Assembly (NCBI GenBank): GCA_030824555.1
Contig: JAVBXK010000021.1
Location: 62,001 to 126,000 of the forward strand
Length of the DNA stretch: 64,000 nt
Origin: a bacterium
Lineage (GTDB): Bacteria; Pseudomonadota; Gammaproteobacteria; Burkholderiales; Burkholderiaceae_C
Reading direction: 5' to 3'
The notes under the pieces are model-generated. The model worked only from the letters and a program-made list of their open reading frames with translations, searched no databases and was not told the origin of the DNA. The position numbers were made by a program, and so were the translations under genes. Positions 1 to 8,692 of the stretch are shown here, one piece after another (position 1 is the stretch's first letter; the number at the start of each line of letters is the position of its first letter).

Positions 1-80
1 TCAGCCTGTTGCTGCCCCTTCGGCGACGGCAGGCCTTTCGGACCCTTTTGTTGCGCGCGTTCGCTGCGCCCCCCAACGCC

Positions 81-998
<918 letters not shown>

Positions 999-1015
999 AC
1001 CGGGGATCACGACAC

Positions 1016-3211
1016 ATGACCACACAAAACCTATCTTCACAGAATCTTCTGGTTGAACTGTTCGTTGAAGAACTGCCGCCCAAAGCCCTGAACAAACTGG
1101 GCAACGCCTTTGCAGGCGTGCTGCTGGAGCAGTTACAGGCGCAAGGCCTTGCAGGTGCCGACGCGGTGTTGACGGCGTTTGCATCACCCCGTCGCCTGGC
1201 TGCCCACGTCACTGCCGTGGCCCAGCGTGCCGCTGACAAGCCCCAAACTTTGAAGCTCATGCCCGTGGCCGTCGGCCTGGATGCAGCAGGCAATGCCACG
1301 CCCGCGCTGCTCAAGCGCCTGGGTGGCATGGGGGTGGACGTGTCCGACCCAGCCGCTGCGGTGGCACGGTTGACCCGCCAGATGGACGGCAAGGCGGAAG
1401 CCCTGTTCCTGCAAAGTGTCGTGCCCGGCGTGGACCTGGCCACTGGTTTGCAAAAGGCACTGCACGAAGCCATTACCAAGCTGCCTATTCCCAAGGTCAT
1501 GAGCTACCAGCTGCAAAGCGGCTGCGAGCTGCCCGGCTGGAGCAGCGTCAGCTTCGTGCGCCCCGCCCACGGTCTGGTGGCGCTGCACGGTGCCAACGTG
1601 GTACCCGTGAGCGCACTGGGCCTGCACGCAGGCAATGCCACCCACGGCCACCGCTTTGAAGCCGCCATCGACCCCGTGCCGCTGGCCCATGCCGACGCCT
1701 ATGCCGACACCCTGGCGCGCGACGGCGCCGTGATTGCAAGCTACGAAGATCGTAGCAGAGACATGTTGCGCCAATTGCGTAAAGCGGCTAAAGAATGTCA
1801 AGCTGTCTTGGAAATTGAGCGTGGCATGCACTCGTTGACGGAGACAGAGGTTGAGGAGGTGTTGCTTGAAAACCCTTTGGTTCAGGAAGTGACCGCACTG
1901 GTCGAGCGCCCCAATGTGCTGGTGTGCCAGTTCGAGCCCGAATTTTTGGCCGTGCCGCAGGAATGCCTCATCCTCACGATGAAGGCCAACCAGAAGTACT
2001 TCCCGCTGTTGGACGCCGCAGGCAAGCTCACGAACAAGTTCCTGGTGGTCAGCAACATCAGCCCGGCCGATGCCAGCGCCGTGACCGGCGGCAACGAACG
2101 CGTGGTGCGCCCGCGCTTGGCCGATGCCAAGTTTTTCTTTGACCAGGACCGTAAAAAGTCGCTCGAATCCCGTGTGCACGGTTTGTCGAAGGTGGTCTAT
2201 CACAACAAGCTGGGCACGCAGGGCGAGCGCATGGAGCGCGTCTGCGCCATTGCCGAGACCATCGGCCTGCAACTGGGCGGCGCCGAGCTGGCCGGTCAGG
2301 CCCTGCTGGCCGCGCGGCTGGCCAAGTCTGACTTGTTGACCGACATGGTGGGCGAATTCCCCGAGCTGCAAGGCATCATGGGTGGCTACTACGCCCGCCA
2401 CGACGGCCTGGGCGACACCGTGGCCGACGCCATCGAAGACCACTACAAGCCCCGCTTTGCCGGTGACGAGCTGCCCCGCAACGCCGTGGGCGTGGTGGTG
2501 GCGCTGGCCGACAAGCTGGAAACGCTGGTGGGCATGTTCGGCATCGGCAACCTGCCCACCGGCGACAAAGACCCGTTTGCCCTGCGCCGTCACGCGCTGG
2601 GTGTGGTGCGTTTGCTGGTCGAGAAGGATTTGCCGCTGGATTTGTCTGCGGTGCTGGCCGCTGCGGTGCCCGCGTTCGGTTCGCTGATCACCGATGCGTC
2701 GGCACAACTGGCCGAATTTGTATTCGACCGCATCAGCGGCAGCTTGCGCGAGCAGGGCTACAGCGCCCAGGAAGTGGACGCCGTGCTGGCGTTACGCCCA
2801 CAGCGGTTGGCCGACATCGCCCGTCGCTTGGCAGCGGTGCGCGCCTTCGCTGCGCTGCCCGAAGCCCCCGCACTGGCCGCAGCCAACAAACGCGTGGGCA
2901 ACATCCTGAAAAAGGCCGATGGCGAGGTGCTGGCCAAAGTGGATGCTGGCCTGCTGACAGAAGCCGCCGAAACCGCGCTGGCCCAGGCACTGGCCGATGT
3001 GGCGACCCAGGCCGATGCCGCCTTTGCGGCAGGTGACTACGCCGCCAGCCTGCAGGTGCTGGCCGCATTGCGCACACCGGTTGACGCGTTCTTCGATGGC
3101 GTGATGGTCAATGCCGACGACCCGGCCCTCAAGGCCAACCGACTCGGCTTGCTGAAAACCCTGCACGAAGCCATGAACCGCGTGGCCGATCTCGGCCGAC
3201 TGGCTGCCTGA
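1016..3211 (+). CDS. glyS: Glycyl-tRNA synthetase beta subunit
   Basis: This is the beta chain of glycyl-tRNA synthetase, which binds and positions tRNA-Gly. The ATG at 1016 gives about 731 residues; the start MTTQNLSSQNLLVELFVEEL has the family N-terminus LLVE(L/I)FVEELPPK. The blocks MKANQKYFPL, NERVVRPRLADAKFF and KLGTQGERMERV are typical. The frame reaches back to 953 but that part overlaps the end of glyQ. Codons around residues 240-278 (1733-1850) are poorer in G+C than the rest and contain a possible copy of the dispersed hairpin repeat described below. The stop overlaps the next start by one base (TGATG), suggesting translational coupling. Confidence 0.97.
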   Translation: MTTQNLSSQNLLVELFVEELPPKALNKLGNAFAGVLLEQLQAQGLAGADAVLTAFASPRRLAAHVTAVAQRAADKPQTLKLMPVAVGLDAAGNATPALLKRLGGMGVDVSDPAAAVARLTRQMDGKAEALFLQSVVPGVDLATGLQKALHEAITKLPIPKVMSYQLQSGCELPGWSSVSFVRPAHGLVALHGANVVPVSALGLHAGNATHGHRFEAAIDPVPLAHADAYADTLARDGAVIASYEDRSRDMLRQLRKAAKECQAVLEIERGMHSLTETEVEEVLLENPLVQEVTALVERPNVLVCQFEPEFLAVPQECLILTMKANQKYFPLLDAAGKLTNKFLVVSNISPADASAVTGGNERVVRPRLADAKFFFDQDRKKSLESRVHGLSKVVYHNKLGTQGERMERVCAIAETIGLQLGGAELAGQALLAARLAKSDLLTDMVGEFPELQGIMGGYYARHDGLGDTVADAIEDHYKPRFAGDELPRNAVGVVVALADKLETLVGMFGIGNLPTGDKDPFALRRHALGVVRLLVEKDLPLDLSAVLAAAVPAFGSLITDASAQLAEFVFDRISGSLREQGYSAQEVDAVLALRPQRLADIARRLAAVRAFAALPEAPALAAANKRVGNILKKADGEVLAKVDAGLLTEAAETALAQALADVATQADAAFAAGDYAASLQVLAALRTPVDAFFDGVMVNADDPALKANRLGLLKTLHEAMNRVADLGRLAA
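1733..1805. repeat. Possible dispersed hairpin repeat inside glyS
   Basis: A stretch poorer in G+C contains GTAGC, then about 30 bases on AAAGCGGCTAAAG, matching the layout of the other copies of the repeat family in this window (TAGC, spacer, AAGCG, GAGGC-like tail). It is read in frame inside glyS. This is one of the weaker members. Confidence 0.35.
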
Positions 3212-3819
3212 TGGCCACTTCAGGTTTCGCTGGCAAAGGCCGCTGGGCGGCTTCGGCCGCGTTGGGGTCTGCTGTGGTGTGGGTGGCGGTGCGCTGGTGG
3301 CTGGAGGCGCGGCTGGAGCGCAACGGTTGGGTGTTGCCACCCGAGTTGTCGCCCGCCATCGACCCCGACACGTTCATCCTGCGCTTGATGGGGGGGGCTG
3401 TGGCTGTTGTGGTGGTGTTGGGTGTGCTGTGGTGGCTGTTGCGCAGCCACTCGCCACGCACCGTCAGCCGCACCTTGTGGGGGCTGCTGGGTGTCTGGGT
3501 GGCCGTTTGGCTGTTGGGCGCAGTCAGCCAGTGGCAGAACCATGCCAACCGCCTGAACCTGGCACCCACGCAAACCGAAACCTTGCGGGTGGTGGGGGTG
3601 CAGGTCACCAAGCCGTCCACCCGCACCCTGGGCGGCGCCAAGATGTACGTGGATTGGCCCGAGCAGGGCGGCTTGCACACGGTGTTGATCGAAGACGCCA
3701 GCGAAGCCTTGCTGCGCCAACCCAGCCAACTGACGCTCACGCTGGCACCCGGACGCAGCCACGGCTGGTACGTGCTGGGCTGGTCGGTGCAGGGTGTCGA
3801 TACCAAAGGACAACCATGA
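3211..3819 (+). CDS. Membrane protein of unknown function
   Basis: This 202-residue protein is not one I can name. Hydrophobic stretches near residues 12-28, 59-78 and 88-104 suggest three inner-membrane helices, followed by a soluble C-terminal domain of about 95 residues that is probably periplasmic or cytoplasmic depending on topology. It overlaps glyS by one base at its start and gmhB by four bases at its end, so it is almost certainly co-translated with both. The position between glyS and the lipopolysaccharide-related genes gmhB and plsC hints at an envelope role, but that is inference from context only. Confidence 0.85.
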   Translation: MATSGFAGKGRWAASAALGSAVVWVAVRWWLEARLERNGWVLPPELSPAIDPDTFILRLMGGAVAVVVVLGVLWWLLRSHSPRTVSRTLWGLLGVWVAVWLLGAVSQWQNHANRLNLAPTQTETLRVVGVQVTKPSTRTLGGAKMYVDWPEQGGLHTVLIEDASEALLRQPSQLTLTLAPGRSHGWYVLGWSVQGVDTKGQP

Positions 3820-4376
3820 AGCTGCTGATCCTGGACCGCGATGGCACGCTCAACATGCCGCGCGACGATTACATCACCACGCCCGACGAGTGGGTGCCCC
3901 TGCCCGGCGCGCTGGAAGCCGTGGCCCGGCTGAATCAGGCCGGATGGAAAGTGGTGCTGGCCAGCAACCAACCCGGCATCGGCCGGGGGTTGATGGATGT
4001 GTCGGTACTCAATGCCATTCACCAGAAAATGAACAAGGCGCTGGCGGCGGTGGGCGCGCGCGTGGAGGCCGTGTTTTTCTGCCCACACGTGCCCGAAGAC
4101 AACTGCAGCTGCCGCAAACCCGGCCCGGGTTTGCTGGAGCAGATCGGGGACCGGTTTGCCACGCCGCTCAAAGACGTGCCCGTGGCGGGCGATTCGATAT
4201 GGGACGTACAGGCCGCAGCGGCGGCTGGGTGCCAGCCCCATTTGTTGCTGACAGGCAACTCTGCCCACCTGCGCAACGCGCCACAGCTGCCTGATTTACC
4301 GCCTGGCACCCGCGTGCACGATGACTTGGCCGCCTTCGCGGAAGCCCTGCTGGCGGGTGATGGTTCTGATTGCTGA
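3816..4376 (+). CDS. gmhB: D-glycero-D-manno-heptose-1,7-bisphosphate 7-phosphatase
   Basis: This HAD-superfamily phosphatase removes the C7 phosphate from heptose-1,7-bisphosphate on the way to ADP-heptose for the lipopolysaccharide inner core. The 186-residue protein has the catalytic motif LDRDGTLN (residues 5-12) and the second motif ASNQPGIGRG. It also has the zinc-site block CPHVPEDNCSCRKPGPG and the acidic motif GDSIWDV. ATG at 3816 overlaps the upstream stop as ATGA. The large frame reaching back to 3279 in this phase is shadow sequence over the upstream gene. An alternative is a histidinol-phosphatase-like paralogue, but the zinc-binding cysteines favour GmhB. Confidence 0.93.
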   Translation: MKLLILDRDGTLNMPRDDYITTPDEWVPLPGALEAVARLNQAGWKVVLASNQPGIGRGLMDVSVLNAIHQKMNKALAAVGARVEAVFFCPHVPEDNCSCRKPGPGLLEQIGDRFATPLKDVPVAGDSIWDVQAAAAAGCQPHLLLTGNSAHLRNAPQLPDLPPGTRVHDDLAAFAEALLAGDGSDC

Positions 4377-4422
4377 AAAGCCATGTGTATCAAGCTCTGA
4401 AGCCTATTTTTGTAAGAAATAC
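4376..4422. repeat. Dispersed hairpin repeat copy between gmhB and plsC
   Basis: This intergenic segment is richer in A+T and contains ATCAAGCTCTGAAGCC followed by TATTTTTG. It resembles the right half of the repeat family (AAGCGCTAGAGGCC plus a T-rich tail) and fills the whole gap between two otherwise tightly packed genes. Confidence 0.45.
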
Positions 4423-5157
4423 ATGTCATTCATCCGTTCTGTCCTTCACTTGCTTTGGATGGCCGTCACCGTCATACCTTGGGCGCTGGCGGTGCTGGTG
4501 GCTTCGCTGTTCGCCAGTCCCACGCGCATTTACTGGATGTGTGCGGGTTGGCTGAAGGCTGCGGTGAAGGGGGGCGAAGTCATCCTGGGCATTCGCAACC
4601 ACATCATCGGTTGGGAGAACTTGCCCACCGGTGCCACCAGTCCGGCGGTGTTGCTGGTCAAACACCAGTCCACCTGGGAGACGTTTGCGATGGCGGCACT
4701 GATGCCACACCCGCTGGCCTACGTGTTCAAAAAAGAGCTGCTGTACGTGCCCTTTTTCGGGTGGGCCATGTCGCGCATGGACATGATCCACATCGACCGC
4801 TCGCGCGGACGCGAGGCTTTTTCCAAGGTGGTGGCGCAGGGCAAGCGCCTGCTGGCGCAGGGCACGTGGGTCATCATGTTTCCTGAAGGCACGCGCATCG
4901 ACCGCGGGCAAAAAGGCCAATACAAATCGGGTGGCACCCGCCTGGCCATAGAGACTGGTGCACCGGTGATCCCGGTCGCGGTCACATCGGCCAAGTGCTG
5001 GCCCCGCAAGGCGTTTCTGAAAACGCCGGGCACGGTGGAGTTTTCGATCGGGCCACCCATTCCCAGCCAGGGCCGTCAGCCCGACGAGCTGATGCGCGAG
5101 GTGGAGGCATGGATCGAAGCGGAAATGCGCCGCCTCGACCCCGAGGCCTACCGCTGA
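4423..5157 (+). CDS. plsC: 1-acyl-sn-glycerol-3-phosphate acyltransferase
   Basis: This acyltransferase adds the second acyl chain to lysophosphatidic acid to make phosphatidic acid, at the inner membrane. The 244-residue protein has an N-terminal hydrophobic segment (residues 5-27), the acyltransferase block I as KHQSTWET near residue 85, and the block III motif FPEGTR near residue 154. The substrate-site segment GAPVIPVAVTSA follows. Block I reads HQSTWE, so the usual Asp of HX4D is Glu here, a variant seen in many betaproteobacterial homologues by recollection. ATG at 4423 is preferred; the frame upstream overlaps gmhB. It could also be an ornithine-lipid O-acyltransferase. Confidence 0.88.
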   Translation: MSFIRSVLHLLWMAVTVIPWALAVLVASLFASPTRIYWMCAGWLKAAVKGGEVILGIRNHIIGWENLPTGATSPAVLLVKHQSTWETFAMAALMPHPLAYVFKKELLYVPFFGWAMSRMDMIHIDRSRGREAFSKVVAQGKRLLAQGTWVIMFPEGTRIDRGQKGQYKSGGTRLAIETGAPVIPVAVTSAKCWPRKAFLKTPGTVEFSIGPPIPSQGRQPDELMREVEAWIEAEMRRLDPEAYR

Positions 5158-5250
5158 GCTGCCTGGCACGCAGTCAAGGCAGCACACCCTCGTCACGCGT
5201 TGTCGCGCGAACCCGCCCAACCTGCCATGGCAGCGCACCGTATTCAGCCC

Positions 5251-6177
5251 ATGTTTGAACAGCTTTCGCTGGACGGCATGGCCTTGCCAACGCAACATCT
5301 TTCCGCACCCGCACCCGCACCCGCACCCGCACCCGCACCCGCACCCGCACCCGCACCCGCACCCGTAACGGTGCCCATGCCCGTGTCGGGCGTGCCATCA
5401 GGGGTACCCGTTCAGCCCGTCGTCGCTGCCAAGGCGAGTCCGTGGCACCACCCGCAAGCCACTCGCTTGGCCGTGTTGCAGGGGCGCGAGGTCAGTTTTG
5501 TGTTCAGGCGCGGGCAGCGGCGCACCATCGGGTTTGGTATCAACACGCTGGGCCTGACGGTCAGTGCGCCACGGTGGGTCACGCTGGCAGCGGTGGACGA
5601 CGCGCTGCAAACCAAGGCTGCCTGGGTCGTTCGCAAGTTGGCACAGGTGGGCGTGCACCACGAAGTGCTGCAGGCGGCCCGGCTGAACTGGGCTGACGGG
5701 CTGCAACTGGCCTGGCTGGGCAGCACCGTGACCGTGCGGCTGGGTGCGCCTGCCGTGCGGCGAGGCATGCCCCTGGTCGAGCACGCAGACGGCGTTTTGT
5801 GGGCTGCACTGCCACCCACCTCAACCCCCACGCAGCTGCGCGATGCCGTGCAGGCTTGGATGATGCGCGCTGCCCATGCCCACTTTGTGCAACGGCTGGA
5901 CCATTTCGCGCCACTGCTGGGTGTGCGCTGGGCGTCGTTGCGCCTCTCTGGGGCCACCACGCGCTGGGGCAGTGCCAAGGCCGATGGGTCCATTCGCCTG
6001 CATTGGCGGTTGATGCAATTTTCACCCGACGTGGTGGACTATGTCGTGGCGCACGAGCTCAGCCACCTGCGGCACATGGACCACAGCGAGCGGTTCTGGC
6101 AAACCGTGGCCTCGGTGGTGTCCGACTACGCTGCGCTGCGCGCGCACCTCAAAGGCGAGCGGTTGCCACCCTGGTGA
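5251..6177 (+). CDS. YgjP-like (DUF45) zinc metallopeptidase-family protein
   Basis: This protein of about 308 residues belongs to the YgjP/SprT-like zincin family. The motif HELSHLRHMDHSERFW near residues 265-280 supplies HExxH plus a downstream His, and the preceding segment RWGSAKADGSIRLHW is characteristic. The N-terminal 60 residues are low-complexity, with about ten Ala-Pro dipeptides encoded by a perfect hexanucleotide array, so this part is probably a flexible linker. The start is uncertain: ATG 5251, ATG 5227 and TTG 5200 are all in frame, and 5251 is chosen because MFEQLSLDG looks like a natural start. Cellular substrate is unknown. Confidence 0.85.
   Translation: MFEQLSLDGMALPTQHLSAPAPAPAPAPAPAPAPAPAPVTVPMPVSGVPSGVPVQPVVAAKASPWHHPQATRLAVLQGREVSFVFRRGQRRTIGFGINTLGLTVSAPRWVTLAAVDDALQTKAAWVVRKLAQVGVHHEVLQAARLNWADGLQLAWLGSTVTVRLGAPAVRRGMPLVEHADGVLWAALPPTSTPTQLRDAVQAWMMRAAHAHFVQRLDHFAPLLGVRWASLRLSGATTRWGSAKADGSIRLHWRLMQFSPDVVDYVVAHELSHLRHMDHSERFWQTVASVVSDYAALRAHLKGERLPPW
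5303..5362. repeat. Tandem hexanucleotide array (CCGCAC)x10
   Basis: Ten perfect copies of CCGCAC encode an Ala-Pro run inside the YgjP-like gene. Because the unit is six bases, copy-number slippage would change linker length without shifting the frame. Confidence 0.95.
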
Positions 6178-6277
6178 CCGGGGTCAGTGAAATGCTGCAG
6201 TGCGGCAAATTCGGCGGGGCACAATGTCGTGCCCGAACCGGGCGGGGTGAGCAGTTGGTCTGCCGAAGGAGTTTGAT

Positions 6278-7423
6278 GTGGACACGTTTATCTGGGATCG
6301 GAATTTCATCACTGGCCTGGCAGATGTCGACCGCCAGCACCACGAACTGGTGGACCTGTTCAACGAACTCAACCACTCGCTGTTCCATGGCAGTGACACG
6401 GGAGCGGCTGAGCTGGAGGCCATCTTCCAGCGACTGCTGGCCTATGCAGCCATGCACTTTGCCGACGAAGAGGCGCTCATGACCGATGCGGGGCTGGATG
6501 CCCGGCATCAGCACTCGCACCGACACCTCCACCAGCAGTTTGTCGAGCAGGTCCGCAGCATGTGGGCGTTGCGGCACACCCTGCGCCAGCCTGCTGAAAC
6601 CATCATGGGTTTCCTGACCGCCTGGTTGGGGCTGCACATACTGGGCATTGACCAATCGATGGCGCGGCAGTTGGCTGCCATCCAGGCGGGTACGCCTGCT
6701 GTCGATGCATTCGACCATGAAACCCGTGACACCGACCAGGGCACCCAGGCATTGCTCAAGATGGTGGGCAACCTGTACCACGTGCTGGCTGAACAGAACA
6801 ATGATCTGGTGGCGGCCAACCAGCAACTCGAAAGCCGTGTGGCGGCGCGCACGCGCGACCTGGCGGCTGCCAACGACCAGTTGCAGGTGGCCAACCAGCA
6901 GTTGCAGGCGTTTTCACGCACCGATGGTTTGCTGCGCATCCACAACCGGGCCTACTTCGACGAGCGCCTGCTGGAGGAAGTTGCCCGTGCCCGGCGCCAG
7001 GCACAGCCCTTGGCCATCCTGATGATGGACGTGGACTTTTTCAAGCGCTACAACGACACCTACGGTCACCAGGCTGGCGATGCCTGCCTGCAGGCAGTGG
7101 CCCGTGCGGTGGGCAGTGTGGTCAAGCGCCGAACCGATTTCCTGGCCCGCTACGGCGGCGAAGAGCTGGTGGCCTTGTTGCCCAACACGCCAGGCGATGG
7201 CGCCGTGCTGCTGGCCCAGCGTGTTGTGGATGCCGTGCGTGCGGTGGGGTTGGCGCACGCGGCATCGGATGTGGCGCCGGTGGTCACGCTCAGCATCGGG
7301 GCCGCCAGTGCCGTGCCTGAGGTGGCGGGGGATGCTGAGGCCGGTGTGCAGTTGTTGGCGCAGGCAGATGCGGCGCTTTACCAAGCCAAACACCAGGGGC
7401 GCAACCGCGTGGTGCTGGGATGA
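6278..7423 (+). CDS. Bacteriohemerythrin-GGDEF diguanylate cyclase
   Basis: This is a predicted oxygen- or redox-sensing diguanylate cyclase that makes cyclic-di-GMP. Residues 1-135 form a hemerythrin domain with diiron ligand candidates His21, His60, Glu64, His81, His85, His120 and Asp125. A coiled-coil-like linker (about 165-212) leads to a GGDEF domain with metal-binding Asp251/Asp253, signature GGEEL at 293-297, and a product-inhibition I-site RRTD at 284-287, five residues before the signature. All elements for activity are present. The start is GTG 6278, which matches the paralogue's start MDxFxWDRxF; the overlapping ATG at 6276 is in another frame. A GAAGGAG ribosome site lies about 8 bases upstream. 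Confidence 0.93.
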   Translation: MDTFIWDRNFITGLADVDRQHHELVDLFNELNHSLFHGSDTGAAELEAIFQRLLAYAAMHFADEEALMTDAGLDARHQHSHRHLHQQFVEQVRSMWALRHTLRQPAETIMGFLTAWLGLHILGIDQSMARQLAAIQAGTPAVDAFDHETRDTDQGTQALLKMVGNLYHVLAEQNNDLVAANQQLESRVAARTRDLAAANDQLQVANQQLQAFSRTDGLLRIHNRAYFDERLLEEVARARRQAQPLAILMMDVDFFKRYNDTYGHQAGDACLQAVARAVGSVVKRRTDFLARYGGEELVALLPNTPGDGAVLLAQRVVDAVRAVGLAHAASDVAPVVTLSIGAASAVPEVAGDAEAGVQLLAQADAALYQAKHQGRNRVVLG

Positions 7424-7426
7424 TGT

Positions 7427-7443
7427 GGCGCGCGCAGCGCGCC
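7427..7443. other. Strong hairpin between the two hemerythrin genes
   Basis: A perfect inverted repeat, GGCGCGC, loop GCA, GCGCGCC, lies just after the first hemerythrin-GGDEF stop. No T-run follows, so it is not a classical intrinsic terminator. It may stabilise mRNA ends or partly uncouple expression of the pair. Confidence 0.5.
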
Positions 7444-7564
7444 CTTCAATCGATTGGACTGGCCTCCTGAAACACCGCTATTTGGCGTACACACGGTGCT
7501 GAGGCGCGGTTACATTGATCGGTCAAGCAACCCCTGCGCGTTCGGCGCACTCTGGAGCACTTCG

Positions 7565-8677
7565 ATGGACGTGTTTGTTTGGGACCGCAGTTTCAGCACC
7601 GGTATGCAGGCCATGGACGACCAGCATCGCGGGCTGATCGACATCTTCAACGAGCTGCACCGCGTGCTGTTCGACATCGACCTGCCGACAGACCGGCGTG
7701 ATGTGACCATGCGCAGGTCGTTCGACCGCCTGATGGCCTATGCCCGTTCCCAGTTCGCTGGGGAGGAGTCGTTGATGCAGTCGTGCGGCCTGGATGACCG
7801 GCACCAGTTTGTGCACCGCCGTCAGCACGAGCAGTTCATCCGCAACCTGCGTGAGCTGTGGGCTGATCGCGACACACTGGCAGACCCGGCCAGTCGGCTG
7901 ATGGGCTTTCTGTCGTCATGGATAGGGCTTCACGTGCTGGGGGTGGACCAATCCATGGTGCGCCAGATGCGCCTGATCGAGGAGCAACAGTCGGCCGCCG
8001 ACGCCTACGAGCGTGATGCCAGCGTCTCTGACAAGGGCTTGCGCGCCATTCTGAACATGGTGGGACGGCTGTACCAAGACCTCTCGCAGCAGACGCATGC
8101 GCTGGGTCACACCCGTCAGGATTTGCATGACACCGAACGCCAGTTGCAAGTGATGGCCCAACGGCTGGAAGTCCATTCGCGCTACGACGAGTTGCTGCAA
8201 GTCGTCAATCGCCGGTATTTTGACCAACGCTTGAACGAGGAGGTTGCGCGGGCCTTCCGCAGCGAAGACCCGCTGTCGGTGCTGGTCATTTCGCTGGACT
8301 TCCCCGCCAAGGATGACGGCCAGGAAGGGTTGCCCGCGATCGACGCTTACCTGCAAACCGTGACCCAGGCGGTGGCCGGCGCCATGAAGCGCACCACCGA
8401 TCTGGTGGCGCGCCACGGCCCGCAACGGCTCGTGGTCATGATGCCCGAGACCGATCGCCACGGCGCTTCACTGGCCGCACAGCGTGTGGTCGATGCGGTG
8501 GCCAAGCTGCAAATGCCGCACCCCGATGCCAGTGTGGCCCCGGTGGTCACGGCCAGCGTTGGTGTGGCGGGCTGGGTGCCACGCAGCCGCGACGACGATG
8601 CGCTGCTGCTGTGCGAGGCCGAGGCGGCTCAGGAGTTCGCCCGCATGGCAGGCGGCAACCGCATCGGCATGGCCTGA
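7565..8677 (+). CDS. Degenerate bacteriohemerythrin-GGDEF protein
   Basis: This 370-residue protein is a tandem paralogue of the preceding one, starting MDVFVWDRSF at ATG 7565. Its hemerythrin domain keeps His21, Glu67, His84, His88, His123 and Asp128, but the ligand expected from HFADEE is Gln63 (QFAGEE). The GGDEF domain is eroded: the signature is GPQRL (285-289) and the metal-site DVDFFK has become LDFPAK. The I-site RTTD (276-279) is kept at the right spacing. It should therefore not synthesise cyclic-di-GMP but could still bind it, or pair with the active paralogue. A 141-base gap separates the two genes. Confidence 0.9.
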   Translation: MDVFVWDRSFSTGMQAMDDQHRGLIDIFNELHRVLFDIDLPTDRRDVTMRRSFDRLMAYARSQFAGEESLMQSCGLDDRHQFVHRRQHEQFIRNLRELWADRDTLADPASRLMGFLSSWIGLHVLGVDQSMVRQMRLIEEQQSAADAYERDASVSDKGLRAILNMVGRLYQDLSQQTHALGHTRQDLHDTERQLQVMAQRLEVHSRYDELLQVVNRRYFDQRLNEEVARAFRSEDPLSVLVISLDFPAKDDGQEGLPAIDAYLQTVTQAVAGAMKRTTDLVARHGPQRLVVMMPETDRHGASLAAQRVVDAVAKLQMPHPDASVAPVVTASVGVAGWVPRSRDDDALLLCEAEAAQEFARMAGGNRIGMA

Positions 8678-8692
8678 ACGGTTGAGGCTGCT

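Noticed and set aside
1184-2707. 507-codon open frame on the minus strand opposite glyS
   Set aside because: It mirrors a well-supported gene, has no recognisable domain, and its His/Gln/Val/Gly-rich composition is typical of antisense frames in G+C-rich DNA.
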